DNA of 64,000 nucleotides. Source: JBBSJZ01 sp041751935. Lineage in GTDB: Bacteria > Planctomycetota > Planctomycetia > Pirellulales > Pirellulaceae. A model generated the notes under the pieces. The model was not told where the DNA came from, made no database searches, and saw nothing but the letters and a program-made list of their open reading frames with translations. Location of the stretch: positions 19,351-83,350 of the forward strand of contig JBGSIA010000101.1 of the NCBI GenBank assembly GCA_041751935.1. The letters run 5' to 3'. Shown here piece by piece: positions 45,730 to 55,423 of this stretch (position 1 is its first letter; each line of letters begins with the position of its first letter). Both the position numbers and the translations under genes were made by a program.

Positions 45730-46896
45730 TCAAGATTCTCCAAGCACGTTTGACGAACTAGCAACTTGTGGCGAAACCGATATTCCTGTCTGGCTCGTAC
45801 CGTTACTTGACTCAAGCAACCCTTTTGACCGCACGGCTTGCATGTAGACGCGAGCTGTGTCAGCGGCTACGACAGACGGTGACCACTCGCGATCTAATTT
45901 TGCTTTTCCCGCCTGCCCCATGGCATGCCTGCGGCTAGGATTACGCAGCAATTCAATAATCGCATCCGCGAGCGCCCGTGGATCGCGAGGCGGCACCAAC
46001 AATCCCGTTCGCTCATCCTCGACACACTCAACCAATGCCCCCACTCGAGTCGCAACAACTGGTTTTGAGTAGTTAAACGCCACAGGAACGACTCCACTTT
46101 GAGTCGCTTCGTTGTAGGGCAAGACGACTAAAGCAGATCGTTGAAAATACTCTGCTCGTTGATCATCGCTTATCCAATCGTTGTGAACAATAAACTTCGA
46201 AGGGTCGACCATCAGCAATTCGTACCTGCCAAAGTCATCGCCGCGTCCTGCAATCATGATCCGGGCATTAGGAAATACTTCGCTGATGTAGGGCTGAGCG
46301 GCGATCAATTGATCGAGGCCCTTGTAGTCCCAAATTCGTCCGAAAAACAAAACCAAATTTGGGTCTTCGTCGGTATCTCGTGCAACGTTTTTAACCCCCA
46401 TCGCCACATGCGGAATCACGTGGATGCAGTCTTGAGTAATCCCAAACAACTGCTGCACTTGATCTGCAAGGGTTTTTCCGTGAACGATCGCGTGATCAGC
46501 TTTGCGAAATCCGTAATCAATAACCCACTGTGGCGTCTTTCGAGAAACGACATCACCGGTGTGATGCCGAGGATCATGGATTGTGACTACGAGCGGATAA
46601 CGAGCGAGGCTGCTCAGAACAAAGTTGAACCACAGATGCCCTTGCTGGTAGTGAACAACATCTGGCTTAAACTCATGAATGCGCTTAAGAATGTGGCGAA
46701 CAGACATGCACTGTCGAATCGGCTGGCGCAAACGCGGCTTATTAAAAGCGTAATGGTGAACGCGGGGATCAATCTCGTTAACCTGTTCGTCGTCAGCATG
46801 CGGCATCACCAGCAATACGTCATGTTCTTCGCATAACGCATTCACGTGCAGCGAACTGTATTCCTCGAAGCCATAAGTTACCCACGCAATTCTCAC
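45730..46896 (-). CDS. Glycosyltransferase family 4 protein
   Basis: A 388-residue GT-B enzyme: MRIAWVTYGFEEYSSLHVNA opens the acceptor domain, VLFFGRIWDYKGLDQLIAA the donor domain, and EATQSGVVPVAFNYSKPVV the E-x7-E region. A Ser-rich tail follows. It starts at a GTG overlapping the stop of the upstream fusion gene (GTGA). It is one of three GT4 enzymes in the cluster and presumably adds one sugar each. Confidence 0.87.
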   Translation of the reverse strand: MRIAWVTYGFEEYSSLHVNALCEEHDVLLVMPHADDEQVNEIDPRVHHYAFNKPRLRQPIRQCMSVRHILKRIHEFKPDVVHYQQGHLWFNFVLSSLARYPLVVTIHDPRHHTGDVVSRKTPQWVIDYGFRKADHAIVHGKTLADQVQQLFGITQDCIHVIPHVAMGVKNVARDTDEDPNLVLFFGRIWDYKGLDQLIAAQPYISEVFPNARIMIAGRGDDFGRYELLMVDPSKFIVHNDWISDDQRAEYFQRSALVVLPYNEATQSGVVPVAFNYSKPVVATRVGALVECVEDERTGLLVPPRDPRALADAIIELLRNPSRRHAMGQAGKAKLDREWSPSVVAADTARVYMQAVRSKGLLESSNGTSQTGISVSPQVASSSNVLGES

Positions 46897-49058
46897 GAAG
46901 CTAACTCCTGCTCAGCCTGAGAACTCGCTGACTTGGAATCGATGGCGATTGTTTCCGACTGATCCGGGTGACTGACTTTGCGGTACTCATGAAGGTTCAA
47001 CCAATCGACAGAGGCCTTGAGCCCAGCATTCATGTCAAATCGCGGTTGATATCCGATCATCCGGCGAGCTTTGTCGTCGGTATAGACTACGTCGCGAGCA
47101 AACAGGTCATTGAGCTCATTGCCACTTGGAGTCGAGTTTAGCTCTCCCTTAATGAACTTCATCACCCGAGTCGGCCAACCTCCTCGAAGGTAAATCTCCA
47201 TCAATTTATCTTCGAATCGATTGAGAATGGATTCAGCTATCGCCCCCACTGTGTCCATCACTTTCGTCCTCAGCCGAGACTTCGTGACCGAAATCGTTTT
47301 TAGCGGCGGCAGGCCCAAGGCCTCATTGAATTGTTTGAAGTACTCGTTCCACGTTAACGACTCGGGACCGTTTAAGTTGAAGGATTGTCCTGCAGCGGAA
47401 TCCTCATTGAGCGTTCGTAGAATCGCTTGTACTAAGTCATCAACGTAAATTAAGTTGGCTTTGCCGTTACATTGACCATCAAAAACTCCCCAATTACCAG
47501 ACTGTAGACGTTTGGCAACATCGATAGTCCACGAAGTGCTAAACGGCCCATAGATCAACGATGGACGCAAAATCGTTGGGAACAGGCCCTTCGCGTGATA
47601 CTCACGACAAACCTGTTCAGCCTCTATTTTCGAATCGCCATACAGTCGCCCCGTCCGGTTCGTGGGATACGTTTCATCAACCACTCCGTGAACGTCTGGC
47701 CCATAGACTTCGGCAGTGCTCAAGAATACAAAGTTTTTCACACCATGCTTGATGGCGGCGTCCAACAGATTGCGAGTACCCTCGACAATCGAATCGCGAT
47801 TATCGACTTTAGCGCAATGAACAATGGCGTCAACACCTTTGACAGCCGCATCGACTTGGTCCCTGTTCTCAATATCACAAATTGCTAGCTCAGAACCATA
47901 TCGTGCAACGCGAGCGGCCCGTGACCAACTGCGGATTGCCCCGACAGGAACTGCGACACCGGACTGTATCATGACTTCACAGACTCGGCCGCCAACGAAC
48001 CCCGAGGCTCCCGTGACGAGCACTCGCAATGGCTTGGTATGGAACTCGCTAGCCAGTTCGGCACAGTTGTCATTCCACGTCATCCGATAGCGTTCGCTTT
48101 CGGCGTAAGCCTGCTCGAGCAACTGGATTGTTCCCAGAGTGCTCTTTCCGGATACGATCGCTTCTTCACGCTTGGATACAACCGCAGCGAAGTTTTCCAA
48201 AAGCGGCTTCGCAAAGTGAACATATTTAATCCCGCGATTGCCGCACTTATAAACCTTGGTTCCACCGCGATTCAGCTTGACACGAACTTCCGAAAACTCC
48301 TCCGCAGCTTGCTCAATCGTGCCCAGAGTGCCCACGATTTTGAACCCATTCATCAATCGTCCCAGGCGACTGACCTTTACCTCCACCTTGCATTGCCCAA
48401 GACGCAACCGCACCGTTGCGATTGCTTCGGGACCACCGTGCGAGTCGTTGATCGACTCAACGAGTTCTGGAGTCTTGCCAAGCCAATAGCAAACTGTATC
48501 AAGCAGGTGGACGCCGGTATCGGACCACGCACCTTTTGCTCCCGAAGCGAAATGGTGTGGCGATGCCGCTGGCCAATCAAACTCGACGCCATCATGGTAG
48601 GTAATCGACTGCAAATCACCCAAAACTCCGGCAGCGATCAGTTCACGAATCTTTTGGTAGGTAGGAAAAAAACGTCGGGTCTGGTTGACGGCCAATTCAG
48701 CACCAGTTTGGTCAGCGATTCGAACCAATTCTTGGGCTTCTTCAAACGACTCCGTTAGCGGCTTCTCACAAAGCACATCGATACCGCGCTCCAAGAACCA
48801 TTTGCAAATCGTGAAGTGGGTTGCAGGTGGTGTTGCGACAATCACGCCATCAACTTTGCCTTCCAGTTCACGGTAATCGGTGACGCATCCCGCGACCGTG
48901 AATTTTTTGCTCATCGCCGCCATCCTTATCTCATTAGGCTCGACAAGCAAAGTGTTTCCTACCACACACTCAATTTTTTCAAGTGCGGGTAAATGATAGA
49001 TTTCGGCGATGGCACCACAGCCAATCATCCCCAAACGAACCTTGGTATCCGACGACAT
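46893..49058 (-). CDS. Oxidoreductase-epimerase fusion (GFO/IDH/MocA plus SDR)
   Basis: A 721-residue two-domain protein. Residues 1-340 are a GFO/IDH/MocA dehydrogenase: nucleotide-binding LGMIGCGAIAEIYHLPALEK, CEKPLTESFEEA with the catalytic lysine, and GAWSDTGVHLLDTVCYWLG. From about 345 an extended SDR/NAD-epimerase begins (VLVTGASGFVGGRV) with catalytic YGDSK and the family's FLSTAEVYGP, PSLIYGPFS, NLIYVDDLVQAIL. The two activities are normally separate genes, so one nucleotide-sugar is probably oxidised and then epimerised or reduced by one polypeptide. The ATG at 49058 overlaps the flippase stop (TGATG). Confidence 0.85.
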   Translation of the reverse strand: MSSDTKVRLGMIGCGAIAEIYHLPALEKIECVVGNTLLVEPNEIRMAAMSKKFTVAGCVTDYRELEGKVDGVIVATPPATHFTICKWFLERGIDVLCEKPLTESFEEAQELVRIADQTGAELAVNQTRRFFPTYQKIRELIAAGVLGDLQSITYHDGVEFDWPAASPHHFASGAKGAWSDTGVHLLDTVCYWLGKTPELVESINDSHGGPEAIATVRLRLGQCKVEVKVSRLGRLMNGFKIVGTLGTIEQAAEEFSEVRVKLNRGGTKVYKCGNRGIKYVHFAKPLLENFAAVVSKREEAIVSGKSTLGTIQLLEQAYAESERYRMTWNDNCAELASEFHTKPLRVLVTGASGFVGGRVCEVMIQSGVAVPVGAIRSWSRAARVARYGSELAICDIENRDQVDAAVKGVDAIVHCAKVDNRDSIVEGTRNLLDAAIKHGVKNFVFLSTAEVYGPDVHGVVDETYPTNRTGRLYGDSKIEAEQVCREYHAKGLFPTILRPSLIYGPFSTSWTIDVAKRLQSGNWGVFDGQCNGKANLIYVDDLVQAILRTLNEDSAAGQSFNLNGPESLTWNEYFKQFNEALGLPPLKTISVTKSRLRTKVMDTVGAIAESILNRFEDKLMEIYLRGGWPTRVMKFIKGELNSTPSGNELNDLFARDVVYTDDKARRMIGYQPRFDMNAGLKASVDWLNLHEYRKVSHPDQSETIAIDSKSASSQAEQELAS

Positions 49059-50494
49059 CACGCAGCCCTAAGTAAAAACGTGTTTCTGAAAAAGCGGACG
49101 TCTTCAATGCGAATCGCACCAACGACAAACAGTAACGGTGCATAAACGACAATACTGACCAGAACTAAGCTGAACCAATCGCTTTGACGAAAATAAAATA
49201 CGACAAACCCCATGCCTAACGCTGCGACGAGAACCCGCAGCGTTAACACCAAAGTCGCCACAACTTCACTTCGCGGCATCGCCGCCACCAAATAACAGAA
49301 CGTCGCGACAAAACCTCCGATAACTGTGCCCATCGCGGCCCCGACAGCACCGTATCGAAGCACAAGAAAGTAGGTTGCAATCGCGTTAACGAACAGACTT
49401 ATCCCCGCAACTCGCATTGACTGATCTTGCCGACCTTGTGCAAACAATGCGTGACTAAGGAATGGATTTAGAAAGTCAATCAACATCACCCAAATCAATA
49501 CTTGCAGAACTGGGCCAGCGTCAACGTACTCCTCGCTATACAACAAGCCAATGAAGCGTCCTGGGATGATGGATACGACTGCAATCGCTGGAAGTGCGAG
49601 AGCACACATCACCCGAATGGTGTGACGATACAAGCGAGTGAACGACTCTTTTGATTCTCCATACAGACGCGACATCACAGGGAACACCGCCGTCGTATAA
49701 CTCTTGGCAAAGACAGAGCCTAAACGAACGATCTTCCATGCCGCGCAGTAAACCCCAGCAGCAACTTCGCCCGATATCCATGACAACACGATCACGTCAA
49801 GATTAGTGTAAATAGTCGCCATCCAATTTTCGGCCGCAAATACGCGCCAGCGTTTAAGAAATCGCACGCTGCGTTGAAAGTTGAATGACCATCCCAATGC
49901 GCCGATTCGATGCAGGCCGACAAGGTAAGCGACGAGCAATGCGCTGCGAACTCCGAAAAATACCCACATCAGGGCCAATAACCCAAATCCCTGATGCAGC
50001 AATCCGACGCTTATTGTAATTCGTAGCAAACTCTCGATCGCAATCCCGATCGTAAGAAACTCGGCTCGCTCTTTGCCGACAAAGACTGCTTCGAAAATAA
50101 CGCAAATCGAGGCAGGGACAAGCGTTGCCGAAGCGATTAGAAGTGCTTGATGAGTGTCGCTTGAGTAATTAAATACACCACTAACGCAGGACATCACAAA
50201 CACCGCGAATACGCACATCACCATCGCGATCAAGATCGCCGATGTCATTAATTGGCGAGTGTGTCGAGGCCAACGCGACATGTCCCGAGTGAGTAGGATG
50301 CCAACTGCGGTTGCAGTGAGGCTCAGGAACAATTCCGAGTAATGTACCGCGATCGAATACTTGCCAAATCCTTCAACGCCAAGCTTGTCGGCGCAATAGA
50401 TAACGAACACGAAACTCGCGATCATGCGTGTCATCGTGCCCGCCAAGAGCATCGACGCGTTTTTGCCGGTACGGATGAACGACTTACGTGACAT
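49058..50494 (-). CDS. Polysaccharide flippase (Wzx/MATE-type)
   Basis: A 478-residue protein with about 13 membrane helices in two lobes, opening with KNASMLLAGTMTRMIASFVF and LGVEGFGKYSIAVHY, features of the polysaccharide transporter family. It flips lipid-linked repeat units across the inner membrane before polymerisation. It overlaps the ligase/polymerase stop by eleven bases and the fusion gene by one. Confidence 0.85.
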   Translation of the reverse strand: MSRKSFIRTGKNASMLLAGTMTRMIASFVFVIYCADKLGVEGFGKYSIAVHYSELFLSLTATAVGILLTRDMSRWPRHTRQLMTSAILIAMVMCVFAVFVMSCVSGVFNYSSDTHQALLIASATLVPASICVIFEAVFVGKERAEFLTIGIAIESLLRITISVGLLHQGFGLLALMWVFFGVRSALLVAYLVGLHRIGALGWSFNFQRSVRFLKRWRVFAAENWMATIYTNLDVIVLSWISGEVAAGVYCAAWKIVRLGSVFAKSYTTAVFPVMSRLYGESKESFTRLYRHTIRVMCALALPAIAVVSIIPGRFIGLLYSEEYVDAGPVLQVLIWVMLIDFLNPFLSHALFAQGRQDQSMRVAGISLFVNAIATYFLVLRYGAVGAAMGTVIGGFVATFCYLVAAMPRSEVVATLVLTLRVLVAALGMGFVVFYFRQSDWFSLVLVSIVVYAPLLFVVGAIRIEDVRFFRNTFLLRAA

Positions 50495-51872
50495 CAGGTC
50501 GCCTTACTAAGGTTTCATGATGTGCGAGCTTACCAACTGCCGCAGTCATCCCTAGTACGCACCACAACATTTGAACTTGCGTGCGAGAGTTAAAAACATC
50601 TACAGCCATGTGCAGCGTATGGCCAGCAAGCGCCGCGGCAAACGCGAGTCCGAGCGCAGATAATGCGGGACTGCGAGTCCTCCAAGCGGAAATCCCTTGC
50701 CGGAAACCATTGCCAAGAACGGCGAGGAAGGTAGCTAATCCGATAGCACCCGTTTCAATCCAGGTGAGCAAGTACTTGCTATGGATCGTGTAGTACCATT
50801 CCGCGCGATAAATCGATTGGTCAGCAAATTTCTTTCCGGCGAGGTGACAGTTACCCGCCCCATAACCAAAAATCGGTCGTTCGCTGATCATCTCCAACGC
50901 AATTAACGACAGGTGCTTTCTCGCAATCGCTGAGTCGCCATCACCTTCTTGGATACGATTTTCGTAAACAACATACAACGGATACAAACTCATCGCACTG
51001 AGTAACATGCAGGCGGGCAATATCCACGAGGGAAGCCAACCTCGTTTAAACATCCCGACACCGATAATTGCACTACCAACAACCGACGTAAGAATTGCAC
51101 CGCGTGTTTGCGTCAACAGAATCGCCAACAGTCCTGCTGTGGTCGCCAACAACGCGAATCTCCAAGCCCACTTGCCTCTTAAAAATAGGACCGACGCTGC
51201 AACAGGCAGCCAAATCAACGCCATTGTACTGCCCGCAAGGACCGGTGAGTGCATAGTTCCGCCTTGGCGATTGCCGGCTTCGGCGAGCAGCACGATCGGC
51301 CCCAGTTTAAGTTCAGCGTCGTCAAGTCCGATCGCAGTAGCAACAAAGATTATCATGCTTTGAACAAGCAACGTTGCAGCCAACGCAAGCACGCCGAACA
51401 TGATATCAGCGTGCGTTTGCAATCGATTCGCTATGTAAAAGAACAGCAGGTAAGCTTGGCACAACAGAAAACAATCAAAGTACGAAAGCGCGGGAACGGA
51501 GGCGGACACGGAACTTAAAAAGACCAGTGATATGTATACCAACATTGGCAGTCCGAACAATGGACGCATGAGCAATCTCGCTCGACGCAAACCCACATCA
51601 CCAAACCAAGTCAGGTAAAGCAAAACCAGGGAAATGGTGGTTATCGAGACATTGAAACCGGCCACAGCGCCCTGTAACGAATCCTGCTCTCGAAAGGCGA
51701 AGTACTTGTCAATCTGCAACGGGATCTCGACGATCCCAATCAGCAATATAAATCGCTCAATCCACGAAAGACTGGCAGTGTTGGGGCAAGCGAACAGCCT
51801 TGACGCCATTCGATTCATAGATCGCGCCGACGCAGAATAGCTGATGTGTGTTTCGGGAGATGCAAACGACAT
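50484..51872 (-). CDS. O-antigen ligase/polymerase family protein (Wzy/WaaL-like)
   Basis: A 462-residue protein with about 12 membrane helices and one large periplasmic loop carrying FGYGAGNCHLAGKKFADQSI and YYTIHSKYLLTWIETGAIGL, matching the Wzy_C/WaaL signature. It either polymerises repeat units or ligates the polymer. It follows the Wzc-like gene by 18 bases. Confidence 0.85.
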   Translation of the reverse strand: MSFASPETHISYSASARSMNRMASRLFACPNTASLSWIERFILLIGIVEIPLQIDKYFAFREQDSLQGAVAGFNVSITTISLVLLYLTWFGDVGLRRARLLMRPLFGLPMLVYISLVFLSSVSASVPALSYFDCFLLCQAYLLFFYIANRLQTHADIMFGVLALAATLLVQSMIIFVATAIGLDDAELKLGPIVLLAEAGNRQGGTMHSPVLAGSTMALIWLPVAASVLFLRGKWAWRFALLATTAGLLAILLTQTRGAILTSVVGSAIIGVGMFKRGWLPSWILPACMLLSAMSLYPLYVVYENRIQEGDGDSAIARKHLSLIALEMISERPIFGYGAGNCHLAGKKFADQSIYRAEWYYTIHSKYLLTWIETGAIGLATFLAVLGNGFRQGISAWRTRSPALSALGLAFAAALAGHTLHMAVDVFNSRTQVQMLWCVLGMTAAVGKLAHHETLVRRPDVT

Positions 51873-51890
51873 TGCTCGTTTAATGCACCG

Positions 51891-54218
51891 CTAAACTTGC
51901 GGCGCAATGAACCTCCGGACCCACCCAGGCAGGTAGTTGCGGGTCTTGTTTAGCACCACGCCCACGATCCTTGTGTCACTCTCGCGTAACCGCCGGATCA
52001 ATCGTTCGGCGGAAACCGAAATTGTCTTTTCCGATTCGACGACGACGAGCATACAGTCCAAATATTGCGCCATTGCGACCGCTTTGTCCGGTTGACTAGC
52101 ATCCGGCAAGTCAACGATCAGCAAATCACAGTCTTCAAGATATGCCTGCAATGATTGTGTGATTTCAGACGCATTTGCTGTAAGGAAATCCTGGCAGGTA
52201 TCGGCGGCGGACGAAATCAAACCAATTGGCGCATTCTTCGCTCGCTGCAGACACTCATCATGTGACGCATCGCCACCTACTAGTTCAACCAATCCAGGCG
52301 CACCGTTCAGACCAAACAACCGCGAAACGGAGCGTTGACGAGCATCAGCATCGACAAGAACAGTTTTTAGGTGGCAATCAACTCCGCATGCGACGGCAAG
52401 ATTCGCCGCCAGCATACTTGCACCGGCACCTGAATCGATCCCGATGATGCCGAGACTACGCCCTCGACTTTGATTAGACAAGTGCTGAAACGACACGATC
52501 TCCGTTGCCAACGCTTGGCACTTCTTGCGATATAGGTTCTGCTCCTTGAGACGCGGTGAGCTCATGCGTGAAAGCAGTGGAATATTTGAAACGACAGGAC
52601 AATTGAGCGCATTCTCAACGTCTTCCTTCGTGCGCAGTGTCGTCGACGAACCCTGTCGTATCAAACAGAGAGCAAACCCCGATAGCAAGCCAAAGAACAT
52701 GAACCCCGATGCCAGTACTTTCTTGTTTGGGCTTGACGCGCGCTCGACAAACGTCGCTGGCTGGAAAACATGTATGTTCGAGATTTTTTCTTCTTGAAGT
52801 CCCTGGATAACTCGAGCTTCTTCGAGTTTCTCTCGCATCATCTGTAGAGTGGATTCCATCACTCGTACATCACGGTCGATCTGAGTTAACTCTCGCTCGT
52901 CCTCATGAAGTTTGTTGATCTGTTTTTGCATCTCATCCACTTGAGCAGTTTTCATCTCGATCATCGATGTCAGACCAGCGACTCGTGTCTGCTGACGCTG
53001 AAGCTCTTGATGCAACGCAATCTTCACTGGATTCGGTGTGGTGCTTTCATCGACTCGCTCACTATCGAGCTTTGCCAGTATTTCACGAGCTCCAACCAAT
53101 TGCGTTCGAATTTGTTTCAGTTTCGGATGCGTGTCAGCGTGATTTGCAGCAAGACTCTGTTCGGCCAATTCCAGTTCGTAAATCTGTTGCCGCATTCCAC
53201 TCCAAGTCGCATCCGAAGCTTCCAATTTGGACGCAATAATTTCATCGACCGTTCGTGAGACTTTGTCTTCGAGGTCCTTGATCTCCGACATGGCTTGTTC
53301 GAGTTCGCCCGCGGCAACCACAAGATCTCGGTCGAGTCCGGTTCGACGCTGCTGGAGCAACTCGCGACCAGCTTCGATCGAAACGAGCTCGCGCTCCTGC
53401 ATAAATTTAGTACGAGCATCAATTAACTCGTTAAGCTTTGATTGAGCCTCACTCGTTTGACGTTCAAAAAACAGGTAGGAACCGTTTGTGCGTGAAGCTT
53501 TGAGATGCTCCTCCAAAAAAGTTTCGGTGATGCATGTCACAATTGCCTGTGCCATTTCCGGTGTTTTCGAAGTGGCTTCCACCGCGATTACGGTTGACTT
53601 TTTGGGAGAATAAATCGAAACCGTAGATTGCAACCGTATCACCGCTAGTTCGTGGTCGCTGATGTCATCCTTGATACCCGCACTCAAGAGGACACTTCCC
53701 AACCAGTTCGCTGCTGTCTTTGCCAGACTAACGATCGGATTTTCTTTCACGAGTGGTGAGGCACCGTCAGCACTGGGCAGCACACCATTGATAATGGCTG
53801 CGTCACCAAGTTTCGTCGCGACCGTTTCAGCAACTTGTCGGCTTCCTAGAATCTCGAGTGCCGAAATAACTTCTTCTTCCTGAGTCTTTTGCAGCATCAA
53901 CGTGGCACTTGTTGTTGCCGATGGATCAAGCGAAACACTTTCGCGACCCACGCGAACAACGAGTTTGGCTTGCGACTCATAACTTCGCGGCCACACCAAA
54001 ATGGCTCCCCAGCCCAATAAAGCTGCGATCAATGCACAAAGCGCAATCAACCGCTTGTACATAAATGGAATCTCTAGGTACGAAGTCAGATCACTGCTTC
54101 GCTGTGGTCCACCATCCGCCCACATGGGAGGCGGTTGCATCGACTCCGCTGCCGCGGAACGACCATCAGTCATGCGGTTCGTCGGGATCGTCTCTTGAGA
54201 CAGCTTAGACCACTGCAC
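51891..54218 (-). CDS. Wzc-like polysaccharide copolymerase with degenerate kinase P-loop
   Basis: A 775-residue protein. The GTG at 54218 is chosen because AGGAG lies seven bases upstream; a longer frame from GTG 54248 and a shorter one from ATG 54173 are alternatives. Two membrane helices (about 60-80 and 500-520) enclose a Wzz domain and a long coiled coil (QQRRTGLDRDLVVAAGELEQ, LEEARVIQGLQEEK). The C-terminal BY-kinase-like domain has GIDSGAGASMLAANLA where active enzymes have G-E-G-K-S/T, so the Walker A lysine is replaced by alanine. Walker A' (VLVDADAR) remains. There is no tyrosine cluster at the end. The kinase is probably inactive, and the protein may act only in chain-length control. 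Confidence 0.85.
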   Translation of the reverse strand: MQWSKLSQETIPTNRMTDGRSAAAESMQPPPMWADGGPQRSSDLTSYLEIPFMYKRLIALCALIAALLGWGAILVWPRSYESQAKLVVRVGRESVSLDPSATTSATLMLQKTQEEEVISALEILGSRQVAETVATKLGDAAIINGVLPSADGASPLVKENPIVSLAKTAANWLGSVLLSAGIKDDISDHELAVIRLQSTVSIYSPKKSTVIAVEATSKTPEMAQAIVTCITETFLEEHLKASRTNGSYLFFERQTSEAQSKLNELIDARTKFMQERELVSIEAGRELLQQRRTGLDRDLVVAAGELEQAMSEIKDLEDKVSRTVDEIIASKLEASDATWSGMRQQIYELELAEQSLAANHADTHPKLKQIRTQLVGAREILAKLDSERVDESTTPNPVKIALHQELQRQQTRVAGLTSMIEMKTAQVDEMQKQINKLHEDERELTQIDRDVRVMESTLQMMREKLEEARVIQGLQEEKISNIHVFQPATFVERASSPNKKVLASGFMFFGLLSGFALCLIRQGSSTTLRTKEDVENALNCPVVSNIPLLSRMSSPRLKEQNLYRKKCQALATEIVSFQHLSNQSRGRSLGIIGIDSGAGASMLAANLAVACGVDCHLKTVLVDADARQRSVSRLFGLNGAPGLVELVGGDASHDECLQRAKNAPIGLISSAADTCQDFLTANASEITQSLQAYLEDCDLLIVDLPDASQPDKAVAMAQYLDCMLVVVESEKTISVSAERLIRRLRESDTRIVGVVLNKTRNYLPGWVRRFIAPQV

Positions 54219-55353
54219 TGACTCGCTCCTGGCTTTCGATAAATTCACTTACCGCAGAGGAAACTCTGGTGACTTGTTCCCGAGTCATTTCGGGGTACAT
54301 CGGCAACGAAACGATTTCCTTGGCCACTTGGCTGCACACCGGTAGGCCGTGGGGAAACGTTTTCGAGTTGAGAAATGGCTGGGCGGTAAACAGCGGGTTG
54401 GGATAATGGATTCCGCAAGCGATATTCTGTTCCGCAAGGGCATGAATCAGTTCATCACGATGCCGTGTACGCACCACAAATAAGTGATAAACGTGACGCA
54501 TTTCCGGATGGGCTACGGGCAAGAACACGTCAACGCCAGCCATGTCCGCGCGATACCAATCCGCGATTTGACGTCGCTGCTCTGTCCACTTCTCCAGATG
54601 CTGCATCTTCGACAACAACACACAGGCCTGGATGGTGTCCAGCCGACTGTTGAAGCCAAGCAAATCATGTCGATTTTTTACTCGCTGACCATAGTTACGT
54701 AGCAATCGCAACTTCTCAGCCAACTCGGGGCATTTGGTCGTGGTGGCTCCACCATCGCCGAAGGCGCCTAAGTTCTTTCCCGGATAGAAACTGAAGCAGC
54801 CAATGTCGCCGAATGAACCACAACGCTGGCCATCGATTTCACCACCGTGACCTTGCGCAGAATCCTCGATGACTTTCAAGTCGTGGCGCTTCGCCAATTC
54901 ACCGATCTCTCGCATTCGAGCGGGCTGGCCATACAGGTGCACCGGGATGATTGCCTTGGTTCGTTCGGTGATGGCCTGTTCGATCAAGTTCACATCGATA
55001 TTGAAGTCCACTGGATCGATATCGACAAATACCGCGGTTGCACCAGCGTGAGCTATCGCGAACGCGGTCGCGGCAAACGAGTTGCCTGCGGTGATCACTT
55101 CATCACCGGGGCCGATATCCAAAGCCCGCAGCGCCATATGGATCGCTTCGGTTCCGTTGGCCATACCGATACAGTGATCTAAACCACAATAGGCGGCGAA
55201 TTGCTCCTCGAATTCCTGAACCTCCTGGCCAAGAATGTACCTTGCACCGTCAATCACTTCGCCCATTCGGCGTAACACGTCGTCTTTGATCGCACGTGAT
55301 TGAGTTTGCAGGTCAACGAGCGGAATGTGGAATTGGTCAGAGCTAGATGTCAT
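54205..55353 (-). CDS. DegT/DnrJ/EryC1/StrS sugar aminotransferase (WbpE-like)
   Basis: A 382-residue PLP enzyme of the DegT family. The start HIPLVDLQTQSRAIKDDV, PLP-pocket GMANGTEAIHMALRA, DSAQGHGGEIDG and the Schiff-base lysine in CFSFYPGKNLGAFGDGG are all present. It probably transaminates a 3-keto UDP-sugar, together with the dehydrogenase and acetyltransferase encoded just upstream, giving a 3-amino sugar. The ATG at 55353 precedes the conserved start. Its stop overlaps the Wzc-like start by 14 bases. Confidence 0.9.
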   Translation of the reverse strand: MTSSSDQFHIPLVDLQTQSRAIKDDVLRRMGEVIDGARYILGQEVQEFEEQFAAYCGLDHCIGMANGTEAIHMALRALDIGPGDEVITAGNSFAATAFAIAHAGATAVFVDIDPVDFNIDVNLIEQAITERTKAIIPVHLYGQPARMREIGELAKRHDLKVIEDSAQGHGGEIDGQRCGSFGDIGCFSFYPGKNLGAFGDGGATTTKCPELAEKLRLLRNYGQRVKNRHDLLGFNSRLDTIQACVLLSKMQHLEKWTEQRRQIADWYRADMAGVDVFLPVAHPEMRHVYHLFVVRTRHRDELIHALAEQNIACGIHYPNPLFTAQPFLNSKTFPHGLPVCSQVAKEIVSLPMYPEMTREQVTRVSSAVSEFIESQERVSAVV

Positions 55354-55423
55354 GGTGATAGTCACAGGAGTTGAGCTAAACGACAATTATCTCGCTGGTT
55401 CAGCCAGCGTAAATGAAAAACGA

